Source: Vibrio astriarenae (GTDB taxonomy: Bacteria; Pseudomonadota; Gammaproteobacteria; Enterobacterales; Vibrionaceae). From it: 64,000 nt of DNA. Of the stretch, positions 57,943 through 64,000 are shown piece after piece. Made by a program: the position numbers and the translations under genes. The notes under the pieces were generated by a model. It saw only the letters and a list, made by a program, of their open reading frames with translations, had not been told where the DNA came from and did no database searches. Position 1 is the stretch's first letter; the number at the start of each line of letters is the position of its first letter. Where the stretch lies: positions 992,001-1,056,000 of the forward strand of contig NZ_CP047476.1 of NCBI RefSeq assembly GCF_010587385.1, given 5' to 3'.

Positions 57943-57957
57943 TCCCATCAATCGGAA
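57943..57957. promoter_or_regulatory. Degenerate TCCCA palindrome, site 4 (modular GH16)
   Basis: TCCCATCAATCGGAA: left arm exact, right arm two bases off; 119 bases before the start of the modular GH16. The 303-base space 57773-58075 shows no gene. Confidence 0.45.
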
Positions 57958-58075
57958 TATTTATACAGGATACAATTCATTAGATTTTCATCACGTTAAT
58001 ATATTCAATGAAAACTATTATTAGTCACCGAACATCCCTACTAACTAATATATTAACCAACGAGAATACAAAATA

Positions 58076-59953
58076 ATGAAATTACGTTACCTTCTGCTGT
58101 CTACCCTCGCGGTGGCCATATCAAGTGCTAATGCAAGCGTTGTTCGACCCACGGGCTTTCACCCTGGTGAAGTGCGTTGGCAGGAACTTGGCGACAAAAG
58201 TGATGATTTTACTTCAGGATCACTCAACCCAGGCAAGTGGGTAAATGCGCCCGCAAGCCTTAATGTCGGTGCATGGACCTTTGACCCTGCAAATACCTAT
58301 GTCCAAGACGGAAACCTCGTCATTGAAACCACTCAAGACACGCATATTCGCCGCTTCGCCGACAGTTGTTGGGATGGGGTTGCTGGTGGGCCACCGCAGT
58401 TTGTCGATCGCGAGTTCTACTATAAGTCTGGTGCCGTTCATTCCATTGCGAAAGGGGTCTACGGGTTTTACGAAGCCAAAATCAAAGGTGTTGAAATTTT
58501 CCCTGGCTTGAGCCCTGCATTTTGGTTGTACAGTGACGACCATCCCTATGATGATCGCAACGATCCAACTAAGCAATATGTAGACTATAGCGAAATCGAC
58601 ATCGTTGAATTACAACAAGCGGACTGGCGAAGTCCAACCGATTTTGATGACCAATATGATATGGACCATAACCTTCATGCTCGAGTTGAGGAAAACGGTC
58701 AAATCGTTTGGAAGCGACCAAAGCCAAACCCTGAAGCGCAACTCCTGCACTATCGAGCACCTTTTGACCCACGTTTAGACTTCCACACTTATGCTGTAGA
58801 AAACCGCCCTGACCGCATTACATGGTATGTCGATGGTGTTGAAGTCGGCTCAAAACCCAATAAATGGTGGCACCGTCCGATGCGCGTTACCTTCTCTCAA
58901 GGTCTTAGACGCCACCTCATCAAATATAATCCTGACTGCCAAAGAGCGGATCCTAATCCTGACAATATCATTTCCGAGGGATTTCCTGAAAAAGCACGCA
59001 TGAAGGTCAACTATGTCAAAACTTGGAAAGCGCTGCCTTCCGTCTGGGTTGAAGATCAAGACAAATACACCGGCACTGAATATCCAAATAGCAAGCCACT
59101 GGATGTGAGTGTTAACTATCACGGCGGCAGCGATTTCTATGTTGAATCTGGTAATTACAATGGCGTGACAGTCAACCTCGTCGAGAAAAATGCCTCTGGT
59201 GTCGTACAAGTTATTCGAAGTTCAAATGACCCTAGCACAACCTCAGATGCCAATAAATATGCAGGCAAAACGACGTTATCTCTTGACCTGTCAGGAGTGA
59301 CACCAAGCAATCAATTACCAAACGGTCACTACTACGCACTAGCACCGGTATTCAGTTCATCCAATGGCAACCCTGTATATGCTCAGAGCCCAATAGAGCC
59401 AATCAAGATTACTGGCAATGGTGACAGTAATGACGTTCCTGTCACTGGTGTTGAGCTAACCCCACAAACTGCGTCGGTCAAAGTGAATGAAACCGTGAAA
59501 CTGACCAGCACAGTTAAGCCATACAACGCCAGCGACAAAGGAGTGTACTACTACTCTGATAACTCTAACATCGCATCAGTTAATAATTCCGGTGTCGTCA
59601 CGGGTAAAGTAAAGGGAACAACCAATATCACTGTCACCACCAATGATGGTGCATACACAAGCCAAAGCGTTGTAAACGTTATTGACAATAGTGGGGGGTG
59701 GACACCAGTGACAGGTGTTGAAGTGTCGCCATCTAGTCTTAGTCTATCATTAGGACAAACTAAACTTCTGAACGTGTCAGTTCTCCCAAGTCACGCGAGT
59801 AACCAAAGCGTGACATTCCAATCAAACAACCCTTCAGTCGCAATTGTCAACGGGCAAGGGCAAGTGACGGCAAAAGGAAAAGGGACAGCTCAAGTAACGG
59901 TAAAAACGAAGAATGGTGGTTTTACTGACTCTGTCACTATCACCGTGAAGTAA
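58076..59953 (+). CDS. Modular GH16 hydrolase with two bacterial Ig-like (Big2) domains
   Basis: 625 residues. Signal peptide MKLRYLLLSTLAVAISSANA. GH16 domain about 25-335 with catalytic motif 173-178 (SEIDIVELQ), diverged from copies A and B and with longer loops (CWDGVAGGPPQFVDREFYYK; DDHPYDDRNDPTKQYVDY). A linker domain of about 120 residues follows, then two tandem Big2 domains (about 459-540 VTGVELTPQTASVKVNETVK and about 546-625 VTGVEVSPSSLSLSLGQTKL). Recalled CgkA also ends in such a domain. The extra modules probably bind polymer or the cell surface. Related substrates (furcellaran, hybrid carrageenan) are possible. Confidence 0.82.
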   Translation: MKLRYLLLSTLAVAISSANASVVRPTGFHPGEVRWQELGDKSDDFTSGSLNPGKWVNAPASLNVGAWTFDPANTYVQDGNLVIETTQDTHIRRFADSCWDGVAGGPPQFVDREFYYKSGAVHSIAKGVYGFYEAKIKGVEIFPGLSPAFWLYSDDHPYDDRNDPTKQYVDYSEIDIVELQQADWRSPTDFDDQYDMDHNLHARVEENGQIVWKRPKPNPEAQLLHYRAPFDPRLDFHTYAVENRPDRITWYVDGVEVGSKPNKWWHRPMRVTFSQGLRRHLIKYNPDCQRADPNPDNIISEGFPEKARMKVNYVKTWKALPSVWVEDQDKYTGTEYPNSKPLDVSVNYHGGSDFYVESGNYNGVTVNLVEKNASGVVQVIRSSNDPSTTSDANKYAGKTTLSLDLSGVTPSNQLPNGHYYALAPVFSSSNGNPVYAQSPIEPIKITGNGDSNDVPVTGVELTPQTASVKVNETVKLTSTVKPYNASDKGVYYYSDNSNIASVNNSGVVTGKVKGTTNITVTTNDGAYTSQSVVNVIDNSGGWTPVTGVEVSPSSLSLSLGQTKLLNVSVLPSHASNQSVTFQSNNPSVAIVNGQGQVTAKGKGTAQVTVKTKNGGFTDSVTITVK

Positions 59954-59984
59954 TCTTTCGACTTTTCGAATCGCATACAATAAA

Positions 59985-60018
59985 GGGTTAGATGCTAGTG
60001 TATCTAACCCCTTCTTTT
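59985..60018 (+). terminator. Terminator of the modular GH16 gene
   Basis: GGGTTAGAT / ATCTAACCC hairpin followed by CCTTCTTTT. Confidence 0.75.
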
Positions 60019-60237
60019 GTTGCTCAGCAAACTACCTTAAATGAATTACTACGTACTAGCTGATTTTGAGCGGCCGATTAATCGCTTTCTAATACCCTCA
60101 GAGTTGTCTTTACGAGGTCTAGTTGTAAGTTCTCTGTATACCGAATTTTAACCTCTAGTCACAAATACTCTGCCATTTAACAAGATCGTCTTCTATTTGT
60201 TTGGACTAAACGCACTAGAACGAAGGGAAATGAACTT

Positions 60238-60420
60238 ATGTTTAAATTCTATCGATTGGTGTTGCAATTGTACTATTGACCACCGAAATACAAACACCCA
60301 GCACATCTAGTAAATCAGGATCAGATAGCCAATTAATCAATAAGATACTGTGTAAACCTGGTCAGATTTGTCATGAAGTAAACCCACAGTCAAAAAAAAC
60401 GCCATACAACTGTATGGCGT
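60238..60420 (+). pseudogene. Possible frameshifted small secreted peptide
   Basis: An ATG at 60238 with a good ribosome site (AAGGGA) opens MFKFYRLVLQLYY and stops. A +1 shift near 60258 would instead give a signal-like run (VAIVLLTTEIQTPS) and a Cys-containing tail (NKILCKPGQICHEVNPQS). The shifted frame then runs through the GH127 terminator, so the natural end is unclear. Weak; it may be chance. The rest of 59954-60441 holds only terminators. Confidence 0.2.
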
Positions 60421-60422
60421 TT
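60392..60422 (-). terminator. Terminator of the GH127 gene
   Basis: On the minus strand ACGCCATAC-AGTT-GTATGGCGTTTTTTTT, 20 bases after the stop. Confidence 0.9.
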
Positions 60423-60441
60423 GCGATCTTACAACTCGTGT

Positions 60442-62325
60442 TTAGCCACGAGGGAACCAGATACCCATATCTTGTTCCTCTCGGTTCGCCCAAGCGAAGT
60501 AAGGAATCAGACGAACAGACACTTTCTTATTCAAGTCAGGCTCGACTTTAAAGTACAACGTCTCTTTCGTTGGTCGTACGTCCATTTGAGTCTTGAGGCC
60601 AACCATATCATAAGGAAGATCTTTAATTGTCTCCTCCTCAAATACGGCATCGACTGGCAACACGAGATCATCAATGGTGTATTGCTCGCTATCGATATCA
60701 GAGCCCTCTAAACAGTATACAACCGGGCCACGCTTAACTGCGACCATTCCGTTACTTTGCTCAAGCATTGGGTTTGCACCATAAAGCTCTACTTTCATTG
60801 GCAAGACGATATTAATTTGTTCACCTGATCTAACGGTTTGCTTTTTGATTCCTGAATTGGTCGCTACGCCGTTAACCGTTGCTTCATCACACCAAGCCGG
60901 GATTCTATAGCTGAGTTCAAAGCCGTCCGCAGGCGCATCCACGACTTTAATGGCAACCGTTTCAGTCCAAGGGTAATTGGTGTCTATGACAACCTTCGCA
61001 CGCTCTCCCTTTGTCAGTTCAGTATCGATTTCACTGCCCGCAAACAGGTTGATAGAGATACCCTGTTCATTCTTAGAGTAGATAAACTTAGGCATACCGG
61101 TGTAAGTACGCAGAAGTTGCGGAGGACAGCACCAACAATCAAAAGTAAAGAAACGCTGGTTAGGTACGTGCGAGAACTGCTCAAATGTCGGTTCAATATG
61201 ATGATCACGACGATGTGAGCCTGGGTTAGCATAGAAATAACGCTTCATGTCTAAGCTTGAACCAGAAATACCTGAGTTAAACATGATGGTTTCAAACCAA
61301 TCACCGAATTCCGCTTCCCCTGTTACATTAAGCATACGCTTTGCCCACATTGCACCAGCAATATTCGCGCATGTTTCGTTATAAGCGACACGATGTGGCA
61401 AGTTATACTCTGAAGCAAAAGCCTCATAAACACGGTCACCTCGGTCAGAAATGCCAACATATTGAGGGCCTAACGCACCCGTAATGTAGATACGACGTTT
61501 AACCAAATCTTTCCAAATGCGACTGACGGCATCTAATAGCGCCGGCTCTTCCGTGTGTGAATAGACATCTGTCGCACCCGCATACAAATAGGCCCCCGTT
61601 ACAGCATGACCGACAGGTTGGGTTTCATCTCTCAGCGGAGTACGATTTTGTGAGCAATCTTTACCAGAGTGCGTCTCACTCGCGGCTTCCAGTTTACGGC
61701 CACGCATTGAGACAAAGATATCAGCTAGCTCTAGGTAACGGTCATTTCCTGTTGTTCGATACAGGTCCACTAAGCCCATGATTTGACTTGGGTTAAAGCC
61801 AAAGTTAGCCAATTCGTACGGCTCTGGAGAGAACAAGTCCCATAGATAATCTGCATTTTTAATCGCGACGTTCAGTAAGCGCTCATCACCCGTTGCTTCA
61901 AAGTGAACGCACCCCAAGGTGTGCAGATGTCCCATGTTGTATAGCTCATGAACTTCGATATCAACCCAACGTTCCACGTCAGTAAGCAGCGTCTGAGTAC
62001 CGATGTAGCCATCTTCTTCTAAGCTAGCTTCAATCCATGGGATATATTTGTTGATGACATCTAGGATACGCTCATCTTGAGTGGTCGCATATTGGTTACA
62101 GCAGCCCTCTAAGAATTTATAACAGTCTCCATCTGACCAATAGTTGTCGTGAAACTTGCCTTCCACTTCTCCAGCTGCGATACCGAAGTTTAATAGACGC
62201 GCAGCATTGGTCTCATTGAGCAAAGCGGCTTCGAGGTTATAGATAATCTCCATGTAGTTTTCGACACGGTTTGCCCAAAAACCACTCGTGAGTCTCGCCT
62301 CACCTGTTTTTATATTTGAAAACAT
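60442..62325 (-). CDS. GH127 family glycosidase (DUF1680)
   Basis: 627 residues from ATG 62325, which follows AAGGATTAAGC; the frame opens 48 bases earlier at a GTG without a ribosome site. (alpha/alpha)6-barrel family: SGFWANRVENYMEIIYNLEA, DCYKFLEGC, VHELYNMGHL, ITGALGPQY. The residues that bind zinc and catalyse in beta-L-arabinofuranosidase HypBA1 (E-x-C, then a C-C pair) are present as Glu317-T-Cys319 and Cys399-Cys400 (CWCCPPQ). No signal peptide, so cytoplasmic. Some GH127 members of carrageenan loci in Zobellia remove 3,6-anhydro-D-galactose, which would suit this neighbourhood; L-arabinose or another sugar remains possible. Confidence 0.85.
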   Translation of the reverse strand: MFSNIKTGEARLTSGFWANRVENYMEIIYNLEAALLNETNAARLLNFGIAAGEVEGKFHDNYWSDGDCYKFLEGCCNQYATTQDERILDVINKYIPWIEASLEEDGYIGTQTLLTDVERWVDIEVHELYNMGHLHTLGCVHFEATGDERLLNVAIKNADYLWDLFSPEPYELANFGFNPSQIMGLVDLYRTTGNDRYLELADIFVSMRGRKLEAASETHSGKDCSQNRTPLRDETQPVGHAVTGAYLYAGATDVYSHTEEPALLDAVSRIWKDLVKRRIYITGALGPQYVGISDRGDRVYEAFASEYNLPHRVAYNETCANIAGAMWAKRMLNVTGEAEFGDWFETIMFNSGISGSSLDMKRYFYANPGSHRRDHHIEPTFEQFSHVPNQRFFTFDCWCCPPQLLRTYTGMPKFIYSKNEQGISINLFAGSEIDTELTKGERAKVVIDTNYPWTETVAIKVVDAPADGFELSYRIPAWCDEATVNGVATNSGIKKQTVRSGEQINIVLPMKVELYGANPMLEQSNGMVAVKRGPVVYCLEGSDIDSEQYTIDDLVLPVDAVFEEETIKDLPYDMVGLKTQMDVRPTKETLYFKVEPDLNKKVSVRLIPYFAWANREEQDMGIWFPRG

Positions 62326-62682
62326 GCTTAATCCTTCAACATTTGTATTTGGAACTGATTGAATCTCTTTCACTTATTTGCAAAGCTAATTGGTCATATT
62401 CAATCTACAACTAATTAACTCTATGAACTTTATTTAGAATATAAAACGTCGATCCGAGAACCATTTCCCAGCCAACAATTAAATAGAGCCAATAAGTACT
62501 CTTTTTGCTTTTTAGCCTTAGAAAGCACAATGCAAACTATATCAAGCCGTCATTTAACAATGATTAATCGTTAATAAACCGTTATTTAACAGATGACTGC
62601 CAATCGATTAGTTATTATTTTTACCATTAACCCATCAAAGTTCCGTGAACTAAGTCACATCAGATATTTATTGGTCGAACTA

Positions 62683-62697
62683 TCCCATATGATGGAA
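62683..62697. promoter_or_regulatory. Degenerate TCCCA palindrome, site 5 (GH127)
   Basis: TCCCATATGATGGAA: left arm exact, right arm one base off; 358 bases before the GH127 start. The 637-base space 62326-62962 is AT-rich without a gene, and this is its only notable element. Confidence 0.45.
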
Positions 62698-62962
62698 TTG
62701 TGTGTTCAACCAGATATCAAACTGCGTACTCAATAACGGCTCATACTAGGCTCTGAAACGAGTAAATCTAATCTGAGCAAATTAGGAGCATGTCGCATTG
62801 GAATGTCATTGCATTTATGGCTTCGACCATATTTGAGATGAAATATTTCTTGTAGGATAGACCTAACCCACAGGTGTCACACTTAATGATTCCGGTTTAT
62901 CTCATTATTTAAATCTCGGGAGTCTTAACCCCCTGCAGAAGTTGACTAAAGGAGTGTACTTT

Positions 62963-63331
62963 GTGAAAAAAATCTACTTGAGAAGAAAAGGACAATGGCG
63001 AGAGGAAGGCGTAGCGCCAGACTATCGTTTTTCACTGGCAAATGAACGAACATACCTCGCATGGATTAGAACCTCACTTGCACTACTCGCTGGGGCGATT
63101 GCGCTAGATCAGCTTACGCCAGATTTAGCCAATCCAACAATACGACTAATCATCTCATGTTTTTTATGTCTTTGTTCTGGCTTTGTAGCAATATATGCCT
63201 ACCGTCGATGGTCATACAATGAACAAGCTATGAGACACAATAAAGCGCTACGATACACCTCAAACATGAAACTCATAAGCACAATACTCCTGATACTCAC
63301 TATCACAATTTCGGTCGCTATCAGTATATGA
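62963..63331 (+). CDS. DUF202 membrane protein, YidH-like
   Basis: 122 residues from GTG 62963 (AGGAG 8 bases upstream). The conserved DUF202 opening is present (PDYRFSLANERTYLAWIRTSLALLAGAIAL), followed by two more transmembrane helices. Small inner-membrane protein of unknown function. The following DUF202 gene starts in its stop codon (ATGA), so the two are translated together, as yidH and yidG are in Escherichia coli. Confidence 0.82.
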   Translation: MKKIYLRRKGQWREEGVAPDYRFSLANERTYLAWIRTSLALLAGAIALDQLTPDLANPTIRLIISCFLCLCSGFVAIYAYRRWSYNEQAMRHNKALRYTSNMKLISTILLILTITISVAISI

Positions 63332-63597
63332 ATCAAGTCAAAGGACTCCAAAAAGAGCGAACAGCGCTTTCTTGGCTAAGAACACAGCTTGTTCTATTCG
63401 GCATTGGTATTATCTTATTTCGATTCTCGATGTCCCATGCAAACCCTATCATATTTGTAGCGAGTATTTTCGCTATGCTTGTTGCATGCAGTTGTACACT
63501 CTCTCGCTCAAAGTACATTAAACTGATTGTTTCAACAGTAATATTTTTGTTAGCGTCCACTTATATCTTGCAAATGACAAGTCAGTTCTTCAAATAG
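63328..63597 (+). CDS. DUF202 membrane protein, YidG-like
   Basis: 89 residues. KGLQKERTALSWLRTQLVLFGIGIILFRF is the DUF202 signature with an R-T-x-L-S-W-x-R-T core; three transmembrane helices. Overlaps the preceding gene by 4 bases. Function unknown; the pair may form a hetero-oligomer. Confidence 0.8.
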   Translation: MNQVKGLQKERTALSWLRTQLVLFGIGIILFRFSMSHANPIIFVASIFAMLVACSCTLSRSKYIKLIVSTVIFLLASTYILQMTSQFFK

Positions 63598-63614
63598 AAT
63601 AAAAAGCTGTTTAC

Positions 63615-63638
63615 CCCTTGAATGTAAACACTCAAGGG
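63615..63638. terminator. Weak hairpin between convergent genes
   Basis: CCCTTGAATG / CACTCAAGGG with one mismatch and no T-run. Confidence 0.4.
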
Positions 63639-63650
63639 ATAATTACCAAA

Positions 63651-64000
63651 CTAACCTACGAAGACAAACATCACTAAACTACTGCAAATAACCGCCAGCG
63701 TGATCGCGTAGATCGCCCGTGTAGTCAGTCTTTTTAATACCCATGCAGATAGAGGAACACCTACAAATGAACCCACCACAAACCAGATCGCTGTAGCGCT
63801 ATCAGCCTGCCCTCCTTTTGCATAGCCGATCGCGGCTGTTGCTGATAAAAACAGGGCAAGAACAACAGAAGATCCTATCGATTTTTTAATGTCCAACTTA
63901 AGTACGTTATTCAATATAGGCAGCAGCAACACACCACCTCCAACACCGGTTGAGCCTAATACCGAACCACAGAACATGCCCGACAAAACAGCTTTACTCG
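63651..64000 (-). CDS. TauE/SafE-family permease (5' end outside window)
   Basis: Partial. At least 116 residues; the frame continues past the window edge (SKAVLSGMFCGSVLG), so the internal ATG at 63986 is not the start. The visible C-terminal half has GVGGGVLLLPILNNVLKLDI, KSIGSSVVLALFLSATAAIG and four membrane helices, as in TauE/SafE (DUF81) sulfite or organosulfonate exporters. Whether it has any link to sulfate released by the nearby sulfatase is only speculation. Confidence 0.78.
   Translation of the reverse strand, partial: SKAVLSGMFCGSVLGSTGVGGGVLLLPILNNVLKLDIKKSIGSSVVLALFLSATAAIGYAKGGQADSATAIWFVVGSFVGVPLSAWVLKRLTTRAIYAITLAVICSSLVMFVFVG

Noticed and set aside
58220..59209. Minus-strand frames of 118-119 codons in the modular GH16 gene
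   Set aside because: Shadow frames opposite a strong signal-peptide, GH16 and Big2 protein.
60276..60711. Plus-strand frames running into the GH127 3' end
   Set aside because: They cross the GH127 terminator and its coding region. Only the short 60238 region was kept as a weak candidate.

Overview
The window reads as a chromosomal segment of a marine Vibrio or close relative. The order ruvC-ruvA-ruvB, cydA-cydB-cydX-ybgE, ybgC-tolQRAB-pal-cpoB, nadA is the usual Vibrionaceae arrangement. A vct-type catechol-siderophore locus, an alaE gene and Vibrio-style short dispersed repeats agree with this. Species cannot be told from the sequence alone.

Layout. 1-4.0 kb: the edge of an acetyltransferase gene broken by an amber codon, then a coupled DUF1800/DUF1501 pair on the minus strand. 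4.3-16.4 kb: an accessory array in which LysR regulators sit divergently against secreted hydrolases (a beta-lactamase-fold serine hydrolase, a D-aminoacylase-type amidohydrolase lipoprotein, a YtcJ-type amidohydrolase). In its middle a second serine hydrolase and a second amidohydrolase have both lost their 5' ends at one head-to-head junction. 16.5-17.9 kb: an IS3-family element with a damaged orfB, and a tRNA-Ser(GGA). 18.0-35 kb: core genes (alaE, a hybrid histidine kinase, a YecA/UPF0149 protein, nadA, the tol-pal operon, the cytochrome bd operon including the tiny cydX, ruvABC). 35.3-40.5 kb: the fructose PTS operon fruBKA divergent from cra/fruR, with three palindromic Cra-type operators between them. 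40.8-48.5 kb: an outer-membrane barrel protein, then a vctA-type receptor, a LysR regulator and vctPDGC, with Fur-box-like sequences. 48.6-49.8 kb: a PAP2 phosphatase and a 52-residue secreted peptide.

49.8-62.4 kb is the most interesting part. It looks like a polysaccharide utilisation locus for a sulfated red-algal galactan, most likely kappa-carrageenan. It holds three GH16 enzymes that resemble the kappa-carrageenase CgkA as I recall that sequence (one carries two bacterial Ig-like domains), a formylglycine-type sulfatase, a sugar-porter MFS transporter, a LamB-like outer-membrane porin, a MalM-like lipoprotein and a GH127 glycosidase. The proposed flow is: extracellular GH16 cleavage, porin and MalM-like protein for outer-membrane passage, MFS for inner-membrane uptake, and cytoplasmic desulfation and GH127 trimming. 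No regulator is encoded in the cluster. Its promoter regions share a 15-bp palindrome, TCCCA-N5-TGGGA (two exact copies, three degenerate), that I saw nowhere else in the window. This is a candidate operator for an unlinked regulator.

The right edge (62.9-64 kb) carries two overlapping DUF202 membrane-protein genes and a partial TauE/SafE-family permease. All assignments come from reading the sequence and remembered family features; no database search was run.
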